Origin: Pelobates cultripes
Lineage: Eukaryota > Chordata > Amphibia > Anura > Pelobatidae
Direction: 5' to 3'
NCBI GenBank assembly: GCA_933207985.1
Contig: OW240914.1
Span: 200,646,007-200,710,006 of the forward strand
Length of the DNA: 64,000 nt
Shown one piece after another: positions 1 to 12,058 of this stretch; positions within the stretch are counted from its first letter, which is position 1, and every line of letters starts with the position of its first letter. The notes below the pieces were generated by a model. It was not told the origin of the DNA, ran no database searches, and saw only the letters and a list, made by a program, of their open reading frames with translations. Made by a program: the position numbers and the translations under genes.

Positions 1-212
1 TGTGCACTGCGGGCCCCCCGCTACCTGTATTTTGCAGGGGGCCCAGCACACTTGAAATATACTGCCCAGATGCTCTGCTCTGTCGAAATCTCGCGAGCTA
101 TGCGATCGTTAGAGCTCCGCACGGCTCGCAAGACTTCGACAGAGTAGAGCATCTGGGCAGTATATTTCAAATGTGATGGGCCCCCTGCAGAATACAGGTA
201 GCGGGGGCTGCA
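1..212. repeat. Long foldback (inverted repeat) inside family A element
   Basis: Bases 1-99 are the imperfect reverse complement of about 122-212. Shared blocks include CTACCTGTATT, GGGGGCCCA, GAAATATACTGCCCAG and TCTGTCGAA. The spacer is about 22 bases. The transcript or single strand would form a hairpin of some 90 bp. The related copy at 27240 has only one arm, so the foldback arose in this copy or was lost in the other. Confidence 0.75.
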
Positions 213-369
213 CCATTCCTCAGGACCTCCGGCTCCAGGGCTCCAGCCAATGTGATCTACCCCCTCCATGGCCACAGGTGAGATACAGGGAGGGGGGAAT
301 AAAACAATACAATTAATGGATGGAAAAAAACTGTAGGCTTTTCCCCCCACATTTTGCAGCCCCATACAT

Positions 370-1320
370 TTACACACACTATACACTAACATTTACACAC
401 ACTATTCGCTAACATTTACACACACTATACACTAACATTTACACACACTATTCACTAACATTTATACACACACTATTCACTAACATTTACACACTATACA
501 CTAACATTTATACACACTATTCACTAACATTTACACACACTATTCACTAACATTTACAGACACTATACACTAACATTTACACACACTATTCACTAACATT
601 TATACAAACTATACACTAACATATACACACAATATTCACTAAAATTTACACACACTACATCCTTACACAAACATACACTCTGCAGTCACTACACACACTA
701 CATCCTTACACAAACACACACTCTGCAGTCACTACACACACTACTTCCTAACACAAACACACACTCTGCAGTACCTACACAAACACACACACACTTTGTA
801 GTCACTACACACACTACATCCACTACACAAACACACAGTCTGCAGTCACTATACACACATTAAATACTTACACAAACACACACTATGTAGTCACTATACA
901 GACACTACATCAACTACACAAAGACACACTCTGCATCCACACACTGTATTCACTAAACACTACATCCACTACACACTCTCTGCATTCACTACACACACAC
1001 ACACTACATCCACTACACAAACACACACTCTGCATTCACTATACACATCGCATTTAATACACACAAACACTACATCCACTACACAAACACACATACTCAC
1101 TCTGCATTCACTATAAACACACACTACATCCACTATACAAACACACTCTGCATCTAATATACACCTCATACATTACACAAATGTACAATCTGCATCCACT
1201 ATACACACTGCATCTGTTTAACACACACCGCATCCACTTAACACATGAACTCTGCATCCACTACACACATTCTACATCCACTGTACACACACCAGAATCA
1301 GTACAGACACTGCATCCCTG
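370..1320. repeat. CA-rich minisatellite (CTCTGCATTCACTACACA type)
   Basis: From 370 to about 650 the unit is near ACACTATTCACTAACATTT. From 650 to 1320 it becomes units of about 30-45 bases containing CTCTGCATCCACTACACA. Open frames through this stretch have skewed composition and are repeat artefacts. The same unit fills other non-autonomous elements in the window. Confidence 0.85.
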
Positions 1321-1428
1321 GGGGCGGACTCAGGGGGGGCAGCACTTTGGGCGGACTCGGGCGCAGGCACCGGGGGGCCCAGACCTTGAGCTGTGTCAGG
1401 GGCCCCAAAATTTCTGATGGCAGCCCTG

Positions 1429-1950
1429 ATGGCTGGCATCTTATCTGCATCTCTCCCCTTCAGCCACTCAATGTTTGCCTTGCTCTGTATGAGGATGGGT
1501 GGCTGCCACTCTGTGTCTGCAAGCAGTTGCTCCCCTGCTTGATTCACATAGAGCATGTAGGATGTGATGTCACAACCCCCAGTGTGGTTGGTGTGAATAT
1601 ACAGGCACAGACAGGCAAGAGTGTGCTGCCAGCCTTTCCCCCTGCTCCCAGTCCCCTCTGAATGGAATGTTGCTGCTGCTCCAGCTGCATGGAGAGATCA
1701 GAGCACAGAGAGCCAGGTTTGTTTGCATTCATGTTGCCGCTGTACTGCAAGTTTCAGGAGTTACAAAATACATAATTTGCAAATGAAAAACAAATGTAAA
1801 TTGGAATTATGCAAATCATATGTACACGATTGTGGGTTATGAATGCATATCCTGGCATTTGTGTATACAAGAGTGCAACATAAAGGGGTTAAATTAATAA
1901 TACACACAACAAAAAAAGCAAATACTGGTTTTTTTTTTGTTCCTCACTAA
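1429..1950. other. No gene recognised
   Basis: Unique-looking, moderately GC-balanced sequence. Short open frames on both strands lack recognisable domains or convincing splice-site context. A poly-T run sits just before the CR1 tail that follows. Confidence 0.5.
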
Positions 1951-2060
1951 GTTACATAGTTACATAGCAATCTATGTTGAAAAACATCTATAGTCCATTA
2001 AGAATCTTTCACACATTTTTATACTGTTGATCCAAAAGAAGGCAAAAAGTGATTTCCTTC
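1951..2060 (-). mobile_element. Truncated CR1-type LINE 3' end
   Basis: The plus strand begins with GTTACATAGTTACATAG, the inverted form of the short 3' terminal repeat typical of frog CR1 elements. It continues into a GTTGATCCAAAAGAAGGC block seen at the end of many such copies. It is a 5'-truncated insertion on the minus strand, with no coding capacity. Confidence 0.6.
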
Positions 2061-2169
2061 AAATTGCTAAGATTCTCTTTTTTTTTTACGTTAATTCCTT
2101 TCTTCTTTTCAGAATAGAAACCTGTTTAACTTGCTACATATTAAACATAGCTCCTTTATTTTATCCAGC

Positions 2170-2430
2170 TGCATACTTCCAAGATCTCCTCCCCAGGTCG
2201 GGTATATAAACACATTCTCGGAACTTATGATTCACTCGATCTGATGACGCACCGAGTGCGAAACACGTCATTAAGGAGATAGTTTCAAGTAGCTACTACG
2301 AAAGCCACGAGTCTTCACAGCATAAAAGTCAGCCCACTCTGAGGTCCGTCCTCAGCTCATTTATACTGCTGCCACATGGGAGCTCATTTGTTTTTATTAT
2401 TAAAGTGTTACTTCCTTAACCATTTTTTTG
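2170..2430 (+). mobile_element. Penelope-like element tail with hammerhead-like motif
   Basis: At 2241-2269 the sequence reads CTGATGA, a stem (GCAC-CGA-GTGC), GAAAC and then ACGTCA. That is the order of a hammerhead core (CUGANGA, stem II, GAAA, short stem III, UH). The downstream AT-rich tail resembles the Penelope-like tail at 35290-35500. Published work reports hammerhead motifs in Penelope-like retroelement terminal repeats. The first stem II pair is not canonical here, so cleavage activity is doubtful. Confidence 0.4.
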
Positions 2431-2683
2431 TTCTACTCTTCTTCCTATTCTCTGATACATACACTGGGGATGGACTGCAGTCTACACCTAACTGAGAAGA
2501 GTTAGCAGTTCTCTCGGGGGGTATTACACACAGCTGGAGTCTATCTCTCCGGTTCATTGAGGACATTAAGTCCACATGCTATATAATAGAGCCGATTGGA
2601 GACTCTCTCTCTTGTAAGCTTGAGCACTCTCACCATTGAACCTGTTTGTTTACAGCTTTGGTTTTAAGCTAATACATCACTTA

Positions 2684-4247
2684 TACAGGGAGTGCAGAAT
2701 TATTAGGCAAGTTGTATTTTTGAGGATTAATTTTATTATTGAACAACAACCATGTTCTCAATGAACCCAAAAAACTCATTAATATCAAAGCTGAATATTT
2801 TTGGAAGTAGTTTTTAGTTTGTTTTTAGTTATAGCTATGTTAGGGGGATATCTGTGTGTGCAGGTGACTATTACTGTGCATAATTATTAGGCAACTTAAC
2901 AAAAAACAAATATATACCCATTTCAATTATTTATTATTACCAGTGAAACCAATATAACATCTCAACATTCACAAATATACATTTCTGACATTCAAAAACA
3001 AAACAAAAACAAATCAGTGACCAATATAGCCACCTTTCTTTGCAAGGACACTCAAAAGCCTGCCATCCATGGATTCTGTCAGTGTTTTGATCTGTTCACC
3101 ATCAACATTGCGTGCAGCAGCAACCACAGCCTCCCAGACACTGTTCAGAGAGGTGTACTGTTTTCCCTCCTTGTAAATCTCACATTTGATGATGGACCAC
3201 AGGTTCTCAATGGGGTTCAGATCAGGTGAACAAGGAGGCCATGTCATTAGATTTTCTTCTTTTATACCCTTTCTTGCCAGCCACGCTGTGGAGTACTTGG
3301 ACGCGTGTGATGGAGCATTGTCCTGCATGAAAATCATGTTTTTCTTGAAGGATGCAGACTTCTTCCTGTACCACTGCTTGAAGAAGGTGTCTTCCAGGAA
3401 CTGGCAGTAGGACTGGGAGTTGAGCTTGACTCCATCCTCAACCGAAAAGGCCCCACAAGCTCATCTTTGATGATACCAGCCCAAACCAGTACTCCACCTC
3501 CACCTTGCTGGCGTCTGAGTCGGACTGGAGCTCTCTGCCCTTTACCAATCCAGCCACGGGCCCATCCATCTGGCCCATCAAGACTCACTCTCATTTCATC
3601 AGTCCATAAAACCTTAGAAAAATCAGTCTTGAGATATTTCTTGGCCCAGTCTTGACGTTTCAGCTTGTGTGTCTTGTTCAGTGGTGGTCGTCTTTCAGCC
3701 TTTCTTACCTTGGCCATGTCTCTGAGTATTGCACACCTTGTGCTTTTGGGCACTCAGTGATGTTGCAGCTCTGAAATATGGCCAAACTGGTGGCAAGTGG
3801 CATCGTGGCAGCTGCACGCTTGACTTTTCTCAGTTCATGGGCAGTTATTTTGCGCCTTGGTTTTTCCACACGCTTCTTGCGACTCTGTTGACTATTTTGA
3901 ATGAAACGCTTGATTGTTCGATGATCACGCTTCAGAAGCTTTGCAATTTTAAGAGTGCTGCATCCCTCTGCAAGATATCTCACTATTTTTGACTTTTCTG
4001 AGCCTGTCAAGTCCTTCTTTTGACCCATTTTGCCAAAGGAAAGGAAGTTGCCTAATAATTATGCACACCTGATATAGGGTGTTGATGTCATTAGACCACA
4101 CCCTTCTCATTACAGAGATGCACATCACCTAATATGCTTAATTGGTAGTAGGCTTTCGAACCTATACAGCTTGGAGTAAGACAACATGCATAAAGAGGAT
4201 GATGTGGTCAAAATACTCATTTGCCTAATAATTCTGCACTCCCTGTA
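2684..4247 (-). mobile_element. Tc1/mariner element, DD37E type (TRT-like), full length
   Basis: Terminal inverted repeats TACAGGGAGTGCAGAATTAT (left) and its complement ending in CTGCACTCCCTGTA (right) bound 1,564 bp. The inner repeats GTGCATAATTATTAGGCAA near both ends are also kept. TA dinucleotides are at both ends as expected for the superfamily. The transposase lies on the minus strand. The high integrity suggests a fairly recent insertion. Its right TA is also the left TA of the next element. Confidence 0.9.
3014..4028 (-). pseudogene. DD37E Tc1/mariner transposase, two frameshifts
   Basis: The reading runs from ATG at 4028 (MGQKKDLTGSEKSKIV) to GGYIGH near 3017. The N-terminal third carries the paired helix-turn-helix expected for DNA binding (STLKIAKLLKRDHRTIKRF). 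The catalytic core shows WTDE, a GGGGV glycine stretch, QDNAPSH and DLNPIENLW. By my count 37 residues separate the second Asp from the Glu, which places it in the DD37E group rather than classic DD34E Tc1. Reading frame is lost near 3745 and again near 3440, each by about one base, so no intact transposase is made. All three catalytic positions are still present. Being so lightly damaged, it was probably active recently in the lineage. Confidence 0.85.
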
Positions 4248-5853
4248 CAGTTGCAAGAAAAAGTATGTGAACCCTTTGGAATGATATGGATTTCTGCACA
4301 AATTGGTCATAAAATGTGATCTGATCATCATCTAAGTCACAACAATAGACAATCACAGTCTGCTTAAACTAATAACACACAAAGAATTAAATGTTGCCAT
4401 GTTTTTATTGAACACACCATGTAAACATTCACAGTGCAGGTGGAAAAAGTATGTAAACCCTTGGATTTAGTAACTGGTTGAACCTCCTTTGGCAGCAATA
4501 ACTTCAACCAAACGTTTCCTGTAGTTGCAGAGCAGACGTGCACAACAGTCAGGAGTAATTCTTGACCATTCCTCTTTACAGAACTGTTTCAGTTCGGCAA
4601 TATTTTTGGGATGTCTGGTGTGAATCACTTTCTTGAGGTCATGCCACAGCATCTTAATCGGGTTGAGGTCAGGACTCTGACTGGGCCACTTCAGAAGGCG
4701 TATTTTTTTCTGTTTAAGCCATTCTGTTGTTGATTTACTTTTATGCTTTGGGTCATTGTCCTGTTGCAACACCCATTTTCTGTTGAGCTTCAGCTGGTAG
4801 ACAGATGGCCTTAAGTTCTCCTGCAAAATGTCTTGATAAATTCATTTTTCCTTCAATGATAGCAATCTGTCCAGGCCCTGAAGCAGCAAAGCAGCCCCAA
4901 ACCATGATGCCCCCACCACCATTCTTCACAGTTGGGATGAGGTTTTGATGTTGGTGTGCTGTGCCTTTTTTTCGCCACACATAGTGTTGTGTGTTTCTTC
5001 CAAACAACTCAACTTTGGTTTCATCTGTCCACAGAATATTTTGCCAGTACTGCTGTGGAACATCCAGGTGCTCTTGTGCAAACTGTAAACGTGCAGCAAT
5101 GTTTTGTTTGGACAGCAGTGGCTTCCTCTGTGGTATCCTCCCATGAAATCCATTCTTGTTTAGTGTTTTACGTATTGTAGATTCGCTAACAGGGATGTTA
5201 ACATTTGCCAGTGACTTTTGTAAGTCTTTAGTTGACACTCTAGGATTCTTCTTCACCTCATTGAGCAGTCTGCGCTGTGCTCTTGCTGTCATCTTTACAG
5301 GACGGCCACTCCTAGGGAGAGTAGCAGCAGTGCTGAACTTTCTCCATTTATAGACAATTTGTCTTACCGTGGACTGATGAACAGCAAGGCATTTGGAGAT
5401 ACTTTTATAACCCTTTTATGCAAGTCAACAATTCTTAATCGTAGGTCTTCTGAGAGCTCTTTTGTGCGAGGCATCATTCATATCAGGCAATGCTTCTTGT
5501 GAAAAGCAAACCCAGAACTGGTGTGTGTTTTTTTATAGGGCAGGGCAGCTGTAACCAACACCTCCAATCTCATCTCATTGATTGGACTCCAGTTGGCTGA
5601 CATCTCACTCAAATTAGCTCTTGGAGATGTCATTAGTCTAGGGGGTCACATACTTTTTCCTGCACTGTGAATGTTTACATAGTGTGTTCAATAAAAACAT
5701 GGCAACATTTCATTCTTTGTGTGTTATTAGTTTAAGCAGACTGTGATTGTCTATTGTTGTGACTTAGATGATGATCAGATCACATTTTATGACCAATTTG
5801 TGCAAAAATCCATATCATTCCAAAGGGTTCACATACTTTTTCTTGCAACTATA
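4246..5853 (-). mobile_element. Tc1 element, DD34E type, long inverted repeats
   Basis: The left end TACAGTTGCAAGAAAAAGTA and right end TACTTTTTCTTGCAACTATA bound 1,608 bp. The inverted repeats extend inward for well over 100 bases, including the block GATGATCAGATCACATTTTA near the right end and its complement on the left. The transposase is on the minus strand. The left TA at 4246-4247 is shared with the previous element, so the two are back to back. Confidence 0.88.
4467..5477 (-). pseudogene. Tc1 DD34E transposase with catalytic Glu replaced
   Basis: The start is ATGATGCCTCGC on the minus strand at 5477 ([13 protein letters not shown]), followed by a helix-turn-helix region broken near 5300-5420. 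The frame then runs from [17 protein letters not shown] (5292) through WTDET and a GGGGIMVWG glycine block. It shifts near 4820 and continues with QQDNDPKH and [11 protein letters not shown]. Thirty-four residues lie between the second Asp and the third catalytic position, the DD34E spacing. That third position is Lys (AAG) where the family has Glu, so catalysis would be abolished even if the frameshifts were repaired. It is a dead copy. Confidence 0.85.
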
Positions 5854-5970
5854 TCTGTATCTTTTACATATATTGCTGCCTGTTGTACTATTACTTGTAC
5901 ATATTTTTTCTTTATTTGCATATGTATATATGCAAATACCAGAGGATTTCCTTGAGGATATTTATAGAGA

Positions 5971-6889
5971 TACAGTGAGGGGAAAAGGTATTTGATCCCC
6001 TGCTGATTTTGAACATTTTCCCACTGACAAAAAAATGATCAGTCTATAATTTTAATAACATGTGTATTTTAACAGAGAGACAGAATAACAAAACAAAAAA
6101 AAATCAAGAAAAACTCATGTCAAAAAAGTTATACATTGATTTGCATGTCAATGAGTGAAATAAGTATTTAACCCCTTCGACTTAGTACTTGTTGGCAAAA
6201 CCCTCGTTGGTAATCATAGAGGTCAGATGTTTTTTGCAGTTGGACACCAGGTTTGCACACATCTCAGGATGGATTTTGTCCCACTCCTCTTTGCAGATCC
6301 TCTCCAAGTCATTAAGGTTTCGAGGCTGACGTTTGGCAACTGGAACCTTCAGCTCCCTTCACAGATTTTCTATGGGATTAAGGACCAGGTAGGCCATTCC
6401 AGGACCTTAATGTGCTTCTTCTTGAGCCACTCCTTTGTTGCATTGGCTGTGTGTTTTTGGTCATTGTCATGCTGGAATACCCATCCACCACCTATTTTCA
6501 ATGCCCTGGCTGAAGGAAGATCTCACCCAAGATTTGACGGTACATCATCCCTTTTAAGCATTGCAGTTGTCCTGTCCCCTTAGCAGAAAAACACCTCCAA
6601 AGCATAATGTTTCCACCTCCATGTTTGACGGTGTGGATGGTGTTCTTAGGGTCATAGGCAGCATTCCTCCTCTTCCCAATATGGTGAGTTGAGTTGATGC
6701 CAAAGAGCTCTGACCACAACACTTTCACCCAGTTGTCCTCTGAATCATTCAGATGTTCATTGGCAAACTTCAGACGGGCTTGTACATGTGCTTCTTGAGC
6801 AGGGAGACCTTATAGATTGATAATTTCTTTGTCAGTGGGTAAACATTCAAAATCAGCATGGGATCAAATACTTTTTTTCCCTCACTGTA
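5971..6889 (-). mobile_element. Tc1 element, internally deleted (919 bp)
   Basis: Ends TACAGTGAGGGGAAAAGGTA and its complement CTTTTTTTCCCTCACTGTA are clear. The interior matches Tc1 transposase in reverse: a stretch on the minus strand at 6728-6498 contains the region around [20 protein letters not shown]. The part encoding the N-terminal DNA-binding domain and first catalytic Asp is mostly missing. Third Tc1-type element in a row, about 120 bases from the second. Confidence 0.85.
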
Positions 6890-8270
6890 AGTATATTTTT
6901 ACATTAGGTTTGAGCACACTTCTATTCTTTGGTTTATTATAAATAAAAACATTTATTTAAAATGCTGGCATGTATAAACCAGCATTCATATTAGTGGTTC
7001 TTGCCTATAACACAGGTAATTCTGAGCTTTTCTCTGAGAAGCCCCCACATCTGCTTTGTTCTAGTGCACAATGCAGCAGTGAAGAGTATAACATTCTTGG
7101 CTGTCTGATTATTGGAGTAGTGCAACTAAAAAGTACTTTACAAAAGTGCCACGTTTTCATTAAATGTGGATTTTTAATTTATAATGTAATAAACATGGGA
7201 CGCTTTGCTAACCTCTAAAGCACTTCAGCTTACTTGTTGGGGTGTTTTTAAAAACTTTTGAAATTTGAGATTAGGAAAATTGCAGGTCTTTTCAAGAGCT
7301 TTTGTAACCTACAAGTCATATCTACTTGCCAGACAATCAGAGCACTCTGCAGGTAAGTCTTGTCTGGGAGACAATTGCCTGTCAGAGCACTCTGACTACA
7401 TTCTGGCTGCCTTCCCACGTATTTCACAAATACCACTTTGCTGTGTGTGGCTCATATTTCATTAAGACCTTTCCTGTCATTAAGTGTTAGTCAACGCAGA
7501 GCATTATAAGGTTGAAGATTTATTTTTAATGCGCCTGGTTTCTCGTTATTACACTGGGCTTTTTGAAATGTGTGACTTTTTTTGGATTTTTAATAGTTGC
7601 CTTGCGTATTATAGATTTTAATTTGCTTTTTAGTGGAGCTGAAAAAAAAGAGGATTTTAAAACATAAAATAATTTAAAGTCAAGTATGATTTTATTTTTT
7701 TTACAATTATTAGATGACGTATTCTTCCCCACACCACCAGTATTATTATGGTAAGGGGTGTAGGTAGGGATTTTTAATGGTGGGAGTAGCTTGGTACTTG
7801 GGACCCCTAAACAACAGTGGAGAGAGTGGAGTGATATGGCACCCTCTTGGGAGGTTAGGGCGATTGACAATGCCATGTCCAACTCTCTTACTGCATTAAT
7901 GCCCTGCCTGTAGCCCGTTGTGGGGGACAGGGACGGAGTGAGAAAAAAAGCCTGGGCATTTAAAGGCAGAGCAACCCAGTATAAATGGAGGTCGACAGAG
8001 AGGGGGCATGTCATGTCAACAATGACACACACACCACCTCAAAGTGAGTATTTTAGTTTGCTCTCCTTCCAGTGCATCTCATGATGAAGAATTCTCGCAT
8101 GGGAGTAATGCCCTGTGTTTATTTTTCACAGCTCAGAGTTTGCTGGTGACTTGTCTCTGGTGTACCTATAAGAGGGATTCCCAAGGACAAATGTGGGGCA
8201 TGGCCAGTAAAGGTTGTTGTGCATGTGTGGGGAGGCTCTCTTTGGTGCTGTATGTTATTGCAGGCTGATT
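6890..8270. other. No gene recognised
   Basis: AT-rich intergenic sequence. Around 7325-7400 there are two nearby copies of CAGAGCACTCTG within imperfect palindromes, possibly an old foldback. One open frame (8032-7526, minus) has no domain I recognise and no supporting splice or promoter context. Confidence 0.45.
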
Positions 8271-8960
8271 GTGGGATTGTGTGTGGGTAAAGGTGACTGT
8301 GCTGTAGTGTGTGTGTGTGTGTGTGTGTGTGTGGAAACAAGTGTGTGGTGCACTATGTGTGGTTAGGGACTGTAATGTGTGTGTGTTTCCACTGAATGTA
8401 AAGTGTGCTCCTAGAGGCTGTAGAGATTGTGTGTGCGCGTGTCTATTTCTAGGGGTTGTAGAGAGAGCGAGATAGAAACATAGAAACATAGAATGTGACG
8501 GCAGATAAGAACCATTTGGCCCATCTAGTCTGCCCAATATGTATATTTGTAGTGTTTATAGAGGGTGTAGTGTGCATGTATGTGTATAGGGGCTGTTGTG
8601 TGCATGTGGGTGTATCTAGAGGCTGTAGTATGTGTCTACACGGACTGAAATGTGTGTTTTATGTATATGTGCTGTAGTTTGTTTGCATTGGGTAGTTTGT
8701 GTTTCTACAGGAACTATAGTGTGTGTGTGTTTGTCTATGGACTATAGAGTGTTTTTTTAGGTCTAGAGTGTGTAGTGGATGTGTTTGTATGAGGGGTGTG
8801 GTTTGTGCATCTAGGGGCTCTAGTGTGTGTATACATGTATCTAATATGCATGTATATGGGCCATAGTGTGTGTATGTGCTAGAGTGAGTTTGGATTGGGG
8901 CAGTTTTGTGTGTGTGTGTGTGTGTGTGTTTTTGTTTTTTTAAGAGACTTTAGTGTTCAT
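8270..8960. repeat. TG-rich degenerate minisatellite with (GT)n tract
   Basis: A pure GT tract lies at about 8310-8332 and another at about 8907-8929. Between them, units near GGGGCTGTAGTGTGTGTGTA recur irregularly, roughly the reverse complement of the CA-rich repeats at 10.2-11 kb. It is interrupted by a CR1 tail at 8472-8537. Confidence 0.75.
8472..8537 (-). mobile_element. CR1 LINE 3' tail (truncated)
   Basis: The plus strand carries two ATAGAAACATAG copies followed by GAATGTGACGGCAGATAAGA and CATCTAGTCTGCCCAAT. That is the inverted 3' end of the full CR1 at 37380-41910. It is only about 66 bases long, consistent with extreme 5' truncation during target-primed insertion. Confidence 0.85.
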
Positions 8961-9179
8961 TTATGGGGCTGTTGTGTGTGGGGGCATTGGGTTTCTGGGT
9001 GCAGATCCAAAGAAAATATTCACATAAAAAAATCAATAATTTAATAAAAATAAAAAAAATATGAAATCACCAAAAAATATAAGAAATATTTATTACCCCT
9101 CCTTTTTGTTACCTTTGGCTAAGGGAGGGGGACATCCTGGTCCAGTGCGCTTACTGCACTGTTAGACTTATTACTTTAG

Positions 9180-9477
9180 ACAAGCTCAAGCGTTACTGAG
9201 AGCGTTACCATGGTAACCCACGGCAATGCTCTCAGTGACCGGAGCTCACAAGAATATGCCCCAGCAGGAGGTGAGACACCAAGGCTCCCTGCGCCACACT
9301 GCATGTTTGAGTAGATCTCCCCACTGGCCCATGAAGATAAAGGAACTTTGTTTCTTGCTTGTGCCGCCCACACTGAGAGCATGAGTCAGCCAGGGAAGTC
9401 CTTTGATCTCCCTGGTCGGCCTCGGCATTGGCCATTGTGGCCCACTGGGTGCTTGCCCAATGGCCAGTCTGGGCCTG
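9180..9477. mobile_element. hAT-like element right end
   Basis: The segment ends in AATGGCCAGTCTGGGCCTG at 9477. This is the complement of the CAGGCCCGGACTGGCCAT end found 395 bases downstream at 9872. I could not find the matching left end, so the extent is uncertain. Confidence 0.4.
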
Positions 9478-9871
9478 GTGGGGGTCCTCAGCTAAGGAAA
9501 ATGGAATGTCCAATACTCCTGCATTTTTAAATTGCCCCCACCTGATGCACATGGGAAAGTGCTCTGGGGTCAGGACACAGAGGGGAGGGACAATATTAAA
9601 AAATGTAATCCTAAACCGCTTGCCAAAGATTGGAGCTCAGAACCCTCAAGGCCAGATTCTACCAATTATGGTTAATTTAATATTGTTTAAGCTTTCCAAA
9701 TAATTTTATATTTTTGTATTAACTAAAAAAATTTAATATTGTGATAGATATTTAAATTTTGTAATATTTTGATATTTTTTATACAATATATATATATACA
9801 TATATTTTTTTTACACAGAATCATTATTTAAAACTTTCCATATGATTTTTCTAAAAAAATTCCCATAGACA

Positions 9872-11060
9872 CAGGCCCGGACTGGCCATCAGGCACACCG
9901 GGCAAAAGTCACACACACAGGCAGACAGCCACACACACACACACACACACAGGCAGACAGTCAAACATACAGACAGTCACACACACAGGCAGACAATCAC
10001 ACATAGTTACCTCTGTTCCTTGTGGAGGCAGACAGGCAGTGCAGCTCCTGGATTCTGGTTGTTGGGGGAAGCAGGGACTCCTTCCTGCTTCCCCTGCAGC
10101 AGTTACATGGCACTTTTAGCTCCGCCCCCGCCGCAAATATATATATATATTTTTTTATCCTGGCCGGCCATGTGTGAGCTGTGTCGGCCGCACACACACT
10201 CCTAAGGCCGGCCCTGCACACAGCACCCTTATACACACACAGCACCCTCACTCACACACATATCACCCTTACACACATCACCCTCACACACACACACATC
10301 ACCCTCACACAGCAGCCTCACTAACACACACATAGCAGCCTCACTAACAGACTGCACACCTCACACACACAAACACAAACACATCCCCCTCACACAGCAT
10401 CCTAACACTCACAGCACCCTTAGACACACACTGCAAACCTCACACACAACCTCCCTCATACACAGGATCCTCACACACAATGCACCCACACACACACAGC
10501 ACACACAACATCCTCACACACACACACTGCACCCCCCACACACACATAGCATCCTCACACACACACACACACAGCAGCCCCCAAACACACTGCACCACTC
10601 ACACAATACTTCCACACATATATGTATATATACTACAGAACCCCTCACACACATACTGCACTCCTAAAAACATTACATTCCAGACACACACTAGATCCCT
10701 TATCCAACTGTGGATCATCTACACATATACATGCACTAGATGTCCTATACACAATCTGGGTCCTTCAAACACACTCTAGATCCCCTACACACACACTACA
10801 TTTCTGACATACACACTCTGGATCCCCTATGCACACACTAGATAACTTTAAGCAAACACATACTACATTCCCTAAACATACACTCTGAACAACCCCTGCA
10901 CACACACACACACACTCTACAACCCCTACACATACTACATCACCTATACAAACACACAATACATCACCTATGCACACACTCGCTACATCCCCTATGCACA
11001 TTATGCCCCCTATACACACACACTCTCTAAAGCACCTAGACACACATACATTACATAACA
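9872..11060. mobile_element. hAT-like element start with CA-rich repeat interior
   Basis: The left end CAGGCCCGGACTGGCCATCA at 9872 is followed by CACACAGGCAGACAG repeats. A second hAT-like end, CTAAGGCCGGCCCTG, stops at 10216. Bases 10216-11060 are degenerate CA-rich units such as ACACACTCTGGATCCCCTAT. No coding sequence. Because the two ends belong to different families, at least two elements are merged or nested here. Confidence 0.4.
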
Positions 11061-11589
11061 ACACAACATGACTTAAACCAACCTATTAACACAAGACCAC
11101 ACCACAAATCAGCTCCATCTACACACACGCAATCCCATAAGCAGGCTCCAAAACATATGTACAGTACTCTTTCCTGGCATTTTTGTCTCCTGGTATCCCA
11201 TTTATGGAGACACCAGAGACAAGTTTCAAGCAAACACAACACAAGCATGTTATTAAATTTGCTTGCGCTGATCAGAACAAATACAGAATCTTTTTCTCAT
11301 GCTAGAGCTCTTCAGCAGAGCTCTGCGCATGTTCTGCCCTGGAACATGCTCACTTTGAGATGGGTCGTGCTTGTTATTGAGGATGACAGAAAGTCTGGGC
11401 GGGGCTAGAAGGGGACAAGAAAACTGCAGGTTTTGCAAGCTGTTTGCAAGTTTTCATTTTTGGTAGAACTATTTATATATTTTGTATTTGGGCAATAGCA
11501 TTAGAACTTACACTCTGACTTTATAAGCAGACACACAATAATTACTCAAAAACTGGTTTAGGTACAAACATTCTTCATGGGATTACTGA
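11061..11589. other. No gene recognised
   Basis: Mixed sequence after the CA-rich repeats. An inverted pair, AGAGCTCTTCAGCAGAGCTCT, sits at about 11306-11326. Nothing else recognisable. Confidence 0.4.
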
Positions 11590-12058
11590 TGTTATTTCAA
11601 CCACCTCCTGACCGCTACTTGCACCCGTACAGCTAATTCACGCTTGCAGGACCTCTCGTGGGCGGCTCCTTTCCTATGGAATAGCCTGCCTACCGCCATC
11701 AGACTCTCTCCTAGTCTTCAATCATTTAAGAAGGACCTTAAAATCCATCTCTTGAGGAAAGCTTATGGCCTCCCAGAGCAACCTCTACCTTACATACCTG
11801 TCTCTTGCTCTCTCCTATAGGGCAGTGCTTTACTCTCTCCTCCAGCTCTGTTTCACTCCCACCCTATTTGATTGATATTTCCGTCCTAATGTGTCTTATA
11901 CCCCACCTCCTATAGACTGTAAGCTCGTTTGAGCAGGGTCCTCTTCCTGTAAGTTTTCTTGTTATTGTCCTATTTATAGTTACATCCCCCCTCTCATAAT
12001 ATTGTAAAGCGCTACAGAATCTGTTGGCGCTATATAAATGGCAATAATAATAATAAAC
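11590..12058 (+). mobile_element. L2-type LINE 3' end with RT C-terminal remnant
   Basis: The plus strand encodes fragments of the region downstream of a LINE reverse transcriptase, with APFLWNSLPTAIRLSPSLQSF and KIHLLRKAYG recognisable at 11660-11780. It ends with GTAAAGCGCTACAGAATCTG, GCGCTATATAAATGG and a short AAT repeat, a typical L2-type tail. Similar tails in reverse occur at 48447 and 50623. It is 5'-truncated and non-functional. Confidence 0.7.

Larger units (their letters stand above)
1..1428. mobile_element. hAT-like non-autonomous element, right part (family A)
   Basis: The right end reads TTTCTGATGGCAGCCCTG and stops at 1428. It is preceded by a GGGGCCC-rich segment that recurs at 28850 and, inverted, near 18990. 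The better-bounded copy at 27118-28886 shows the same inner order: CTACCTGTA block, CA-rich minisatellite, GGACTCGGG block, right end. By comparison with that copy, the left end lies roughly 130 bases outside the window. No transposase is present, so mobility would have needed a helper. Assignment to hAT rests on the CAG...CTG ends and the 8-bp near-duplication at the other copy. Confidence 0.6.

Noticed and set aside
7526..8032. Minus-strand frame of 168 codons
   Set aside because: Lysine-, Phe- and Ser-rich with no recognisable domain or splice sites. Likely chance in AT-rich DNA.
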